Shown piece after piece: positions 1 to 11,880 of a DNA stretch of 64,000 nt. The first letter of the stretch is position 1. Each line of letters begins with the position of its first letter. Source of the DNA: Pisaster brevispinus (Eukaryota; Echinodermata; Asteroidea; Forcipulatida; Asteriidae); assembly GCA_023634235.1 (NCBI GenBank), contig JAMKCF010000136.1, positions 1 through 64,000 on the forward strand, in the 5' to 3' direction. Below the pieces are notes generated by a model. The model did no database searches, was not told where the DNA came from, and saw nothing but the letters and a program-made list of their open reading frames with translations. The translations under genes were made by a program, and so were the position numbers.

Positions 1-80
1 GTGGGGACAAGGCCAAATCCCAAAACCTGGGCAATTAGGAGCTTTCTACCAAAAAGTGACGCCATCTTTGTTGCCCAAAA
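1..80 (+). repeat. Partial satellite B monomer at the left edge
   Basis: These bases match the internal part of the ~315 bp monomer that fills 43,501-52,080, from the GTGGGGACA motif through AGGAGCTTTCTACC to GTTGCCCAAAA. The orientation is the same as in the main B array. At about position 80/81 the sequence switches abruptly to satellite A. There is one visible difference from most B copies (ACAAGGCC instead of ACATGGCC). The B array presumably continues to the left of the window; that part is inference. Confidence 0.95.
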
Positions 81-1092
81 GCGGGGACGCTACAAACCCC
101 CCGCAAAACACCTTCAACTCGTCTATGCTGTCAAAGAGACAATATTGAGGTGAGATTTTAAATAACTCTCGCTCTAGGGGTCTAGAGTGATGATTTTTTT
201 ACCTGAGTCTGCCTTAGGTATCCCTGCATCCGAAAATTAGACTTTCACGGCCGATGAGGGCAGGTTTCACACCGGAAAAGACCAGCAAGCGGGGATGCTA
301 CAAACCCCCCGCAAAACACCTTCAACTCGTTTTTTGCTGTCAGAGACAAAGACAAAATAAGTATGGTTATTTCACCCCCAAGGCATCATCGGATCTGCAC
401 AAGTTTTATACCACTGGAAAGCCCGTCTCAAGGGCTATCTCCGCCCTGAATTTGGGGTTGCTGACGATTCTGTAGGCGAGGCGAGCGGCCTGGATGTTAG
501 GCCTACCGCTAAGAGATATTGAAAAATTCCAGGGGCCAGCTGCGAAGCAAGGTCTCGCCGGCCGGGGTAATGGCCCAAAATAAATTTGAGGTGAAATTGG
601 GAATAACTCCCGTTCTAGGGGGGCTAGAGAGATGAATTTTTGACCTGACTCTGCCTTAGGTATCCCTGCATCCGAAAATTAGACTTTTGCGACCGATGAA
701 GGCAGGTTTCACACCGGAAAAGACCAGCAAAAGGGGACGCTGCAAACCCCCCGCAAAACACCTTCAACTCGTTTTTGCTGTCAAAGGGACAAAGACAAAA
801 TAAGGATGATCATTTCACCCCCAAGGCATCATCGGATCTGCACAAGTTTTATACCACTGGAAAGCCCGTCTCAAGGGCTATCTCCGCCTTGAAATTGGGG
901 TTGCTGACGATTCTGTAAGCGAGGCGAGCGGCCTGGATGTTAGGCCTTCCCCTAAGAGATATTGAAAAATTCCAGGGGCCGCTGCGAAGCAAGGTCTCGC
1001 CGGCCGGGGTAATGGCCCAAAATAAATTTGAGGTGAAATTGAGAATAACTCCCGTTCTAGAGGGGCTAGAGAGATGAATTTTTGACCTGACT

Positions 1093-1300
1093 CTGCCTTA
1101 GGTATCCCTGCATCCGAAAATTAGACTTTTGCGACCGAAGAGGGCAGGTTTCACATCGGAAAAGACCAGCAAAAGGGGACGCTACAAACCCCCCGCAAAA
1201 CACCTTCAACTCGTCTATGCTGTCAAAGAGACAATATTGAGGTGAGATTTTAAATAACTCTCGCTCTAGGGGTCTAGAGTGATGATTTTTTTACCTGAGT
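1093..1300 (+). repeat. Short (208 bp) satellite A monomer
   Basis: The landmark-to-landmark distance is 208 bp instead of 442. The central ~234 bp is missing: the sequence passes from CTGTCAAAGAGACAA straight into TATTGAGGTGAGATT, skipping the segment containing GGATCTGCACAAG and CGCCGGCCGG. The retained part also differs from full monomers (CTCTAGGGGTCTAGAG and TTTTTTTACCTGAGTCTGCC). Confidence 0.92.
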
Positions 1301-2619
1301 CTGCCTTAGGTATCCCTGCATCCGAAAATTAGACTTTCACGGCCGATGAGGGCAGGTTTCACACCGGAAAAGACCAGCAAGTGGAGATGCTACAAACCCC
1401 CCGCAAAACACCTTCAACTCGTTTTTTGCTGTCAAAGAGACAAAGACAAAATAAGGATGGTTATTTCACCCCCAAGGCTCTGCAAAGTTTTATACCACTG
1501 GAAAGCCCGTCTCAAGGGCTATTTTTGCCATGAATTTGGGGTTGCTGACGATTCTGTAGGCGAGGCGAGCGGCCTGGATGTTAGGCCTACCGCTAAGAGA
1601 TATTGAAAAATTCCAGGGGCCAGCTGCGAAGCAAGGTCCCGCCGGCCGGGGTAATGGCCCAAAATAAATTTGAGGTGAAATTGGGAATAACTGCCGTTCT
1701 AGGGGGGCTAGAGAGATGAATTTTTGACCTGACTCTGCCTTAGGTATCCCTGCATCCGAAAATTAGACTTTTGCGACCGATGAGGGCAGGTTTCACACCG
1801 GAAAAGACCAGCAAAAGGGGACGCTGCAAACCCCCCGCAAAACACCTTCAACTCGTTTTTGCTAGCAAAGAGACAAAGACAAAATAAGGATGATCATTTC
1901 ACCCCCAAGGCATCATCGGATCTGCACAAGTTTTATACCACTGGAAAGCCCGTCTCAAGGGCTATTTTTGCCATGAATTTGGGGTTGCTGACGATTCTGT
2001 AGGCGAGGCGAGCGGCCTGGATGTTAGGCCTACCCCTAAGAGATATTGAAAAATTCCAGGGGCCAGCTGCGAAGCAAGATCTCGCCGGCCGGGGTAATGG
2101 CCCAAAATAAATTTGAGGTGAAATTGGGAATAACTCCCGTTCTAGGGGGGCTAGAGAGATGAATTTTTGACCTGACTGTGCCTTAGGTATCCCTGCATCC
2201 GAAAATTAGACTTTTGCGACCAATGAGGGCAGGTTTCACACCGGAAAAGACCAGCAAGTGGGGACGCTACAAACCCCCCGCAAAACACTTTCAACTCGTT
2301 TTTGCTGTCAAAGAGACAAAGACAAAATAAGGATGATCATTTCACCCCCAAGGCATCATCGGATCTGCACAAGTTTTATACCATTGGAAAGTCCGTGTCA
2401 AGGGCTATTTTTGCCATGAATTTGGGGTTGCTGACGATTCTGTAAGCGAGGCGAGCGGCCTGGATGTTAGGCCTTCCCCTAAGAGATATTGAAAAATTCC
2501 AGGGGCCGCTGCGAAGCAAGGTCTCGCCGGCCGGGGTAATGGCCCAAAATAAATTTGAGGTGAAATTGAGAATAACTCCCGTTCTAGAGGGGCTAGAGAG
2601 ATGAATTTTTGACCTGACT

Positions 2620-2827
2620 CTGCCTTAGGTATCCCTGCATCCGAAAATTAGACTTTTGCGACCGAAGAGGGCAGGTTTCACATCGGAAAAGACCAGCAAA
2701 AGGGGACGCTACAAACCCCCCGCAAAACACCTTCAACTCGTCTATGCTGTCAAAGAGACAATATTGAGGTGAGATTTTAAATAACTCTCGCTCTAGGGGT
2801 CTAGAGTGATGATTTTTTTACCTGAGT
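2620..2827 (+). repeat. Short (208 bp) satellite A monomer
   Basis: It carries the same internal deletion and diagnostic bases as the copy at 1093. It forms part of the first 1,978 bp higher-order unit. Confidence 0.92.
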
Positions 2828-4597
2828 CTGCCTTAGGTATCCCTGCATCCGAAAATTAGACTTTCACGGCCGATGAGGGCAGGTTTCACACCGGAAAAGA
2901 CCAGCAAGTGGAGATGCTACAAACCCTCCGCAAAACACCTTCAACTCGTTTTTTGCTGTCAAAGAGACAAAGACAAAATAAGGATGGTTATTTCACCCCC
3001 AAGGCATCATCGGATCTGCAAAGTTTTATACCACTGGAAAGCCCGTCTCAAGGGCTATCGTTGCCATGATTTTGGGGTTGCTGACGATTCTGTAGGCGAG
3101 GCGAGCGGCCTGGATGTTAGGCCTACCGCTAAGAGATATTGAAAAATTCCAGGGGCCAGCTGCGAAACAAGGTCTCGCCGGCCGGGGTAATGGCCCAAAA
3201 TAAATTTGAGGTGAAATTGGGAATAAGTCCCGTTCTAGGGGGGCTAGAGAGATGAATTTTTGACCTGACTGTGCCTTAGGTATCCCTGCATCCACAAATT
3301 AGACTTTTGCGGCCGATGAGGGCAGGTTTCACACCGGAAAAGACCAGCAAGTGGGGACGCTACAAACCCCCCGCAAAACACTTTCAACTCGTTTTTGCTG
3401 TCAAAGAGACAAAGACAAAATAAGGATGATCATTTCACCCCCAAGGCATCATCGGATCTGCACAAGTTTTATACCATTGGAAAGTCCGTCTCAAGGGCTA
3501 TCTCCGCCCTGAAATTGGGGTTGCTGACGATTCTGTAAGCGAGGCGAGCGGCCTGGATGTTAGGCCTACCCCTAAGAGATATTGAAAAATTCCAGGGGCC
3601 GCTGCGAAGCAAGGTCTCGCCGGCCGGGGTAATGGCCCAAAATAAATTTGAGGTGAAATTGGGAATAACTCCCGTTCTAGGGGGGCTAGAGAGATGAATT
3701 TTTGACCTGACTCTGCCTTAGGTATCCCTGCATCCGAAAATTAGACTTTTGCGACCAATGAGGGCAGGTTTCACACCGGAAAAGACCAGCAAGTGGGGAC
3801 GCTACAAACCCCCCGCAAAACACTTTCAACTCGTTTTTGCTGTCAAAGAGACAAAGACAAAAAAAAGATGATCATTTCACCCCCAAGGCATCATCGGATC
3901 TGCACAAGTTTTATACCACTGGAAAGCCCGTCTCAAGGGCTATCTCCGCCCTGAATTTGGGGTTGCTGACGATTCTGTAGGCGAGGCGAGCGGCCTGGAT
4001 GTTAGGCCTACCGCTAAGAGATATTGAAAAATTCCAGGGGCCAGCTGCGAAGCAAGGTCTCGCCGGCCGGGGTAATGGCCCAAAATAAATTTGAGGTGAA
4101 ATTGGGAATAACTCCCGTTCTAGGGGGGCTAGAGAGATGAATTTTTGACCTGACTGTGCCTTAGGTATCCCTGCATCCGAAAATTAGACTTTTGCGACCA
4201 ATGAGGGCAGGTTTCACACCGGAAAAGACCAGCAAGTGGGGACGCTACAAACCCCCCGCAAAACACTTTCAACTCGTTTTTGCTGTCAAAGAGACAAAGA
4301 CAAAATAAGGATGATCATTTCACCCCCAAGGCATCATCGGATCTGCACAAGTTTTATACCATTGGAAAGTCCGTGTCAAGGGCTATTTTTGCCATGAATT
4401 TGGGGTTGCTGACGATTCTGTAAGCGAGGCGAGCGGCCTGGATGTTAGGCCTTCCCCTAAGAGATATTGAAAAATTCCAGGGGCCGCTGCGAAGCAAGGT
4501 CTCGCCGGCCGGGGTAATGGCCCAAAATAAATTTGAGGTGAAATTGAGAATAACTCCCGTTCTAGAGGGGCTAGAGAGATGAATTTTTGACCTGACT

Positions 4598-4805
4598 CTG
4601 CCTTAGGTATCCCTGCATCCGAAAATTAGACTTTTGCGACCGAAGAGGGCAGGTTTCACATCGGAAAAGACCAGCAAAAGGGGACGCTACAAACCCCCCG
4701 CAAAACACCTTCAACTCGTCTATGCTGTCAAAGAGACAATATTGAGGTGAGATTTTAAATAACTCTCGCTCTAGGGGTCTAGAGTGATGATTTTTTTACC
4801 TGAGT
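4598..4805 (+). repeat. Short (208 bp) satellite A monomer
   Basis: The same deletion variant, exactly 1,978 bp downstream of the copy at 2620. It is part of the second higher-order unit. Confidence 0.92.
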
Positions 4806-7018
4806 CTGCCTTAGGTATCCCTGCATCCGAAAATTAGACTTTCACGGCCGATGAGGGCAGGTTTCACACCGGAAAAGACCAGCAAGTGGAGATGCTACAA
4901 ACCCTCCGCAAAACACCTTCAACTCGTTTTTTGCTGTCAAAGAGACAAAGACAAAATAAGGATGGTTATTTCACCCCCAAGGCATCATCGGATCTGCAAA
5001 GTTTTATACCACTGGAAAGCCCGTCTCAAGGGCTATCGTTGCCATGATTTTGGGGTTGCTGACGATTCTGTAGGCGAGGCGAGCGGCCTGGATGTTAGGC
5101 CTACCGCTAAGAGATATTGAAAAATTCCAGGGGCCAGCTGCGAAACAAGGTCTCGCCGGCCGGGGTAATGGCCCAAAATAAATTTGAGGTGAAATTGGGA
5201 ATAAGTCCCGTTCTAGGGGGGCTAGAGAGATGAATTTTTGACCTGACTGTGCCTTAGGTATCCCTGCATCCACAAATTAGACTTTTGCGGCCGATGAGGG
5301 CAGGTTTCACACCGGAAAAGACCAGCAAGTGGGGACGCTACAAACCCCCCGCAAAACACTTTCAACTCGTTTTTGCTGTCAAAGAGACAAAGACAAAATA
5401 AGGATGATCATTTCACCCCCAAGGCATCATCGGATCTGCACAAGTTTTATACCATTGGAAAGTCCGTCTCAAGGGCTATCTCCGCCCTGAAATTGGGGTT
5501 GCTGACGATTCTGTAAGCGAGGCGAGCGGCCTGGATGTTAGGCCTACCCCTAAGAGATATTGAAAAATTCCAGGGGCCGCTGCGAAGCAAGGTCTCGCCG
5601 GCCGGGGTAATGGCCCAAAATAAATTTGAGGTGAAATTGGGAATAACTCCCGTTCTAGGGGGGCTAGAGAGATGAATTTTTGACCTGACTCTGCCTTAGG
5701 TATCCCTGCATCCGAAAATTAGACTTTTGCGACCAATGAGGGCAGGTTTCACACCGGAAAAGACCAGCAAGTGGGGACGCTACAAACCCCCCGCAAAACA
5801 CTTTCAACTCGTTTTTGCTGTCAAAGAGACAAAGACAAAAAAAAGATGATCATTTCACCCCCAAGGCATCATCGGATCTGCACAAGTTTTATACCACTGG
5901 AAAGCCCGTCTCAAGGGCTATCTCCGCCCTGAATTTGGGGTTGCTGACGATTCTGTAGGCGAGGCGAGCGGCCTGGATGTTAGGCCTACCGCTAAGAGAT
6001 ATTGAAAAATTCCAGGGGCCAGCTGCGAAGCAAGGTCTCGCCGGCCGGGGTAATGGCCCAAAATAAATTTGAGGTGAAATTGGGAATAACTCCCGTTCTA
6101 GGGGGGCTAGAGAGATGAATTTTTGACCTGACTCTGCCTTAGGTATCCCTGCATCCGAAAATTAGACTTTTGCGACCGATGAAGGCAGGTTTCACACCGG
6201 AAAAGACCAGCAAAAGGGGACGCTGCAAACCCCCCGCAAAACACCTTCAACTCGTTTTTGCTAGCAAAGATACAAAGACAAAATAAGGATGATCATTTCA
6301 CCCCCAAGGCATCATCGGATCTGCACAAGTTTTATACCACTGGAAAGCCCGTCTCAAGGGCTATTTTTGCCATGAATTTGGGGTTGCTGACGATTCTGTA
6401 AGCGAGGCGAGCGGCCTGGATGTTAGGCCTTCCCCTAAGAGATATTGAAAAATTCCAGGGGCCGCTGCGAAGCAAGGTCTCGCCGGCCGGGGTAATGGCC
6501 CAAAATAAATTTGAGGTGAAATTGAGAATAACTCCCGTTCTAGGGGGGCTAGAGAGATGAATTTTTGACCTGACTCTGCCTTAGGTATCCCTGCATCCGA
6601 AAATTAGACTTTTGCGACCTATGAGGGCAGGTTTCACACCGGAAAAGACCAGCAAAAGGGGGCGCTACAAACCCCCCGCAAAACACCTTCAACTCGTTTT
6701 TGCTAGCAAAGAGACAAAGACAAAATAAGGATGATCATTTCACCCCCAAGGCATCATCGGATCTGCACAAGTTTTATACCACTGGAAAGCCCGTCTCAAG
6801 GGCTATTTTTGCCATGAATTTGGGGTTGCTGACGATTCTGTAGGCGAGGCGAGCGGCCTGGATGTTAGGCCTACCGCTAAGAGATATTGAAAAATTCCAG
6901 GGGCCAGCTGCGAAGCAAGGTCTCGCCGGCCGGGGTAATGGCCCAAAATAAATTTGAGGTGAAATTGGGAATAACTCCCGTTCTAGGGGGGCTAGAGAGA
7001 TGAATTTTTGACCTGACT

Positions 7019-7207
7019 CTGCCTTAGGTATCCCTGCATCCGAAAATTAGACTTTTGCGGCCGATGATGGCAGGTTTCACACCGGAAAAGACCAGCAAGA
7101 CCGGCAAGGTCTCGCAGGCCGGGGTAATGGCCCAAAATATATTTGAGGTGAAATTAGGAATAACTCCCGTTCTAGGGGGGCTAGAGAGATGAATTTTTGA
7201 CCTGACT
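7019..7207 (+). repeat. Truncated satellite A monomer (189 bp)
   Basis: A different internal deletion from the 208 bp class. GACCAGCAAGACCGGCAAGG joins the GACCAGCAA region directly to the AGCAAGGTCTCGC region, and the copy carries private changes (CGCAGGCC, AATATATTTG). It appears only once in the array. Confidence 0.88.
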
Positions 7208-7250
7208 GTGCCTTAGGTATCCCTGCATCCGAAAATTAGACTTTTGCGAC

Positions 7251-8336
7251 CAATGAGGGCAGGTTTCACACCGGAAAAGACCAGCAAGTGGGGACGCTAC
7301 AAACCCCCCGCAAAACACTTTCAACTCGTTTTTGCTGTCAAAGAGACAAAGACAAAATAAGGATGATCATTTCACCCCCAAGGCATCATCGGATCTGCAC
7401 AAGTTTTATACCATTGGAAAGTCCGTGTCAAGGGCTATTTTTGCCATGAATTTGGGGTTGCTGACGATTCTGTAAGCGAGGCGAGCGGCCTGGATGTTAG
7501 GCCTTCCCCTAAGAGATATTGAAAAATTCCAGGGGCCGCTGCGAAGCAAGGTCTCGCCGGCCGGGGTAATGGCCCAAAATAAATTTGAGGTGAAATTGAG
7601 AATAACTCCCGTTCTAGAGGGGCTAGAGAGATGAATTTTTGACCTGACTCTGCCTTAGGTATCCCTGCATCCGAAAATTAGACTTTTGCGACCGAAGAGG
7701 GCAGGTTTCACATCGGAAAAGACCAGCAAAAGGGGACGCTACAAACCCCCCGCAAAACACCTTCAACTCGTCTATGCTGTCAAAGAGACAATATTGAGGT
7801 GAGATTTTAAATAACTCTCGCTCTAGGGGTCTAGAGTGATGATTTTTTTACCTGAGTCTGCCTTAGGTATCCCTGCATCCGAAAATTAGACTTTCACGGC
7901 CGATGAGGGCAGGTTTCACACCGGAAAAGACCAGCAAGTGGAGATGCTACAAACCCTCCGCAAAACACCTTCAACTCGTTTTTTGCTGTCAAAGAGACAA
8001 AGACAAAATAAGGATGGTTATTTCACCCCCAAGGCATCATCGGATCTGCAAAGTTTTATACCACTGGAAAGCCCGTCTCAAGGGCTATCGTTGCCATGAT
8101 TTTGGGGTTGCTGACGATTCTGTAGGCGAGGCGAGCGGCCTGGATGTTAGGCCTACCGCTAAGAGATATTGAAAAATTCCAGGGGCCAGCTGCGAAACAA
8201 GGTCTCGCCGGCCGGGGTAATGGCCCAAAATAAATTTGAGGTGAAATTGGGAATAAGTCCCGTTCTAGGGGGGCTAGAGAGATGAATTTTTGACCTGACT
8301 GTGCCTTAGGTATCCCTGCATCCACAAATTAGACTT
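7251..8336 (+). repeat. Third partial copy of the 1,978 bp higher-order repeat
   Basis: The bases match 2,221 onward at offset 5,030 and include the short monomer and the following GGATGGTTATTTC monomer. Similarity to the higher-order unit ends near 8,390, where one C of the run of six before GCAAAACAC is missing. Confidence 0.85.
7650..7857 (+). repeat. Short (208 bp) satellite A monomer
   Basis: The same deletion variant in the third related higher-order block, 3,052 bp after the copy at 4598. Confidence 0.92.
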
Positions 8337-11300
8337 TTGCGGCCGATGAGGGCAGGTTTCACACCGGAAAAGACCAGCAAGTGGGGACGCTACAAACCCC
8401 CGCAAAACACTTTCAACTCGTTTTTGCTGTCAAAGAGACAAAGACAAAATAAGGATGATCATTTCACCCCCAAGGCATCATCGGATCTGCACAAGTTTTA
8501 TACCACTGGAAAGCCCGTGTCAAGGGCTATTTTTGCCATGAATTTGGGGTTGCTGACGATTCTGTAGGCGAGGCGAGCGGCCTGGATGTTAGGCCTTCCC
8601 CTAAGAGATATTGAAAAATTCCAGGGGCCGCTGCGAAGCAAGGTCTCGCCGGCCGGGGTAATGGCCCAAAATAAATTTGAGGTGAAATTGAGAATAACTC
8701 CCGTTCTAGGGGGGCTAGAGAGATGAATTTTTGACCTGACTCTGCCTTAGGTATCCCTGCATTCGAAAATTAGACTTTTGCGACCTATGAGGGCAGGTTT
8801 CACACCGGAAAAGACCAGCAAAAGGGGGCGCTACAAACCCCCCGCAAAACACCTTCAACTCGTTTTTGCTAGCAAAGAGACAAAGACAAAATAAGGATGA
8901 TCATTTCACCCCCAAGGCATCATCGGATCTGCACAAGTTTTATACCACTGGAAAGCCCGTCTCAAGGGCTATTTTTGCCATGAATTTGGGGTTGCTGACG
9001 ATTCTGTAGGCGAGGCGAGCGGCCTGGATGTTAGGCCTACCGCTAAGAGATATTGAAAAATTCCAGGGGCCAGCTGCGAAGCAAGGTCTCGCCGGCCGGG
9101 GTAATGGCCCAAAATAAATTTGAGGTGAAATTGGGAATAACTCCCGTTCTAGGGGGGCTAGAGAGATGAATTTTTGACCTGACTCTGCCTTAGGTATCCC
9201 TGCATCCGAAAATTAGACTTTTGCGACCGATGAGGGCAGGTTTCACACCGGAAAAGACCAGCAAAAGGGGACGCTGCAAACCCCCCGCAAAACACCTTCA
9301 ACTCGTTTTTGCTAGCAAAGAGACAAAGACAAAATAAGGATGATCATTTCACCCCCAAGGCATCATCGGATCTGCACAAGTTTTATACCACTGGAAAGCC
9401 CGTCTCAAGGGCTATTTTTGCCATGAATTTGGGGTTGCTGACGATTCTGTAGGCGAGGCGAGCGGCCTGGATGTTAGGCCTACCCCTAAGAGATATTGAA
9501 AAATTCCAGGGGCCGCTGCGAAGCAAGATCTCGCCGGCCGGGGTAATGGCCCAAAATTAATTTGAGGTGAAATTGGGAATAACTCCCGTTCTAGGGGGGC
9601 TAGAGAGATGAATTTTTGACCTGACTGTGCCTTAGGTATCCCTGCATCCGAAAATTAGACTTTTGCGACCAATGAGGGCAGGTTTCACACCGGAAAAGAC
9701 CAGCAAGTGGGGACGCTACAAACCCCCCGCAAAACACTTTCAACTCGTTTTTGCTGTCAAAGAGACAAAGACAAAATAAGGATGATCATTTCACCCCCAA
9801 GGCATCATCGGATCTGCACAAGTTTTATACCATTGGAAAGTCCGTCTCAAGGGCTATCTCCGCCCTGAAATTGGGGTTGCTGACGATTCTGTAAGCGAGG
9901 CGAGCGGCCTGGATGTTAGGCCTACCCCTAAGAGATATTGAAAAATTCCAGGGGCCGCTGCGAAGCAAGATCTCGCCGGCCGGGGTAATGGCCCAAAATA
10001 AATTTGAGGTGAAATTGGGAATAACTCCCGTTCTAGGGGGGCTAGAGAGATGAATTTTTGACCTGACTGTGCCTTAGGTATCCCTGCATCCGAAAATTAG
10101 ACTTTTGCGACCAATGAGGGCAGGTTTCACACCGGAAAAGACCAGCAAGTGGGGACGCTACAAACCCCCCGCAAAACACTTTCAACTCGTTTTTGCTGTC
10201 AAAGAGACAAAGACAAAATAAGGATGATCATTTCACCCCCAAGGCATCATCGGATCTGCACAAGTTTTATACCATTGGAAAGTCCGTCTCAAGGGCTATC
10301 TCCGCCCTGAAATTGGGGTTGCTGACGATTCTGTAAGCGAGGCGAGCGGCCTGGATGTTAGGCCTACCCCTAAGAGATATTGAAAAATTCCAGGGGCCGC
10401 TGCGAAGCAAGATCTCGCCGGCCGGGGTAATGGCCCAAAATAAATTTGAGGTGAAATTGGGAATAACTCCCGTTCTAGGGGGGCTAGAGAGATGAATTTT
10501 TGACCTGACTGTGCCTTAGGTATCCCTGCATCCGAAAATTAGACTTTTGCGACCAATGAGGGCAGGTTTCACACCGGAAAAGACCAGCAAGTGGGGACGC
10601 TACAAACCCCCCGCAAAACACTTTCAACTCGTTTTTGCTGTCAAAGATACAAAGACAAAATAAGGATGATCATTTCACCCCCAAGGCATCATCGGATCTG
10701 CACAAGTTTTATACCACTGGAAAGCCCGTCTCAAGGGCTATTTTTGCCATGAATTTGGGGTTGCTGACGATTCTGTAAGCGAGGCGAGCGGCCTGGATGT
10801 TAGGCCTACCCCTAAGAGATATTGAAAAATTCCAGGGGCCAGCTGCGAAGCAAGGTCTCGCCGGCCGGGGTAATGGCCCAAAATAAATTTGAGGTGAAAT
10901 TGGGAATAACTCCCGTTCTAGGGGGGCTAGAGAGATGAATTTTTGACCTGACTCTGCCTTAGGTATCCCTGCATCCGAAAATTAGACTTTTGCGACCAAT
11001 GAGGGCAGGTTTCACACCGGAAAAGACCAGCAAGTGGGGACGCTACAAACCCCCCGCAAAACACTTTCAACTCGTTTTTGCTGTCAAAGAGACAAAGACA
11101 AAATAAGGATGATCATTTCACCCCCAAGGCATCATCGGATCTGCACAAGTTTTATACCATTGGAAAGTCCGTCTCAAGGGCTATCTCCGCCCTGAAATTG
11201 GGGTTGCTGACGATTCTGTAAGCGAGGCGAGCGGCCTGGATGTTAGGCCTACCCCTAAGAGATATTGAAAAATTCCAGGGGCCGCTGCGAAGCAAGATCT

Positions 11301-11880
11301 CGCCGGCCGGGGTAATGGCCCAAAATAAATTTGAGGTGAAATTGGGAATAACTCCCGTTCTAGGGGGGCTAGAGAGATGAATTTTTGACCTGACTGTGCC
11401 TTAGGTATCCCTGCATCCGAAAATTAGACTTTTGCGACCAATGAGGGCAGGTTTCACACCGGAAAAGACCAGCAAGTGGGGACGCTACAAACCCCCCGCA
11501 AAACACTTTCAACTCGTTTTTGCTGTCAAAGATACAAAGACAAAATAAGGATGATCATTTCACCCCCAAGGCATCATCGGATCTGCACAAGTTTTATACC
11601 ACTGGAAAGCCCGTCTCAAGGGCTATTTTTGCCATGAATTTGGGGTTGCTGACGATTCTGTAAGCGAGGCGAGCGGCCTGGATGTTAGGCCTACCCCTAA
11701 GAGATATTGAAAAATTCCAGGGGCCAGCTGCGAAGCAAGGTCTCGCCGGCCGGGGTAATGGCCCAAAATAAATTTGAGGTGAAATTGGGAATAACTCCCG
11801 TTCTAGGGGGGCTAGAGAGATGAATTTTTGACCTGACTCTGCCTTAGGTATCCCTGCATCCGAAAATTAGACTTTTGCGA

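Larger units (their letters stand above)
2221..6176 (+). repeat. Satellite A higher-order repeat, 1,978 bp, two copies
   Basis: The segment 2,221-4,198 is repeated almost base for base at 4,199-6,176 (offset 1,978). Each unit contains four full-length monomers plus one short 208 bp monomer. Rare variants travel together, such as GACAAAAAAAAGATG at 3,856 and 5,834. The match begins to lose shared variants at the far end, for example CTGTGCC versus CTCTGCC near 4,155 and 6,133. Confidence 0.9.
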
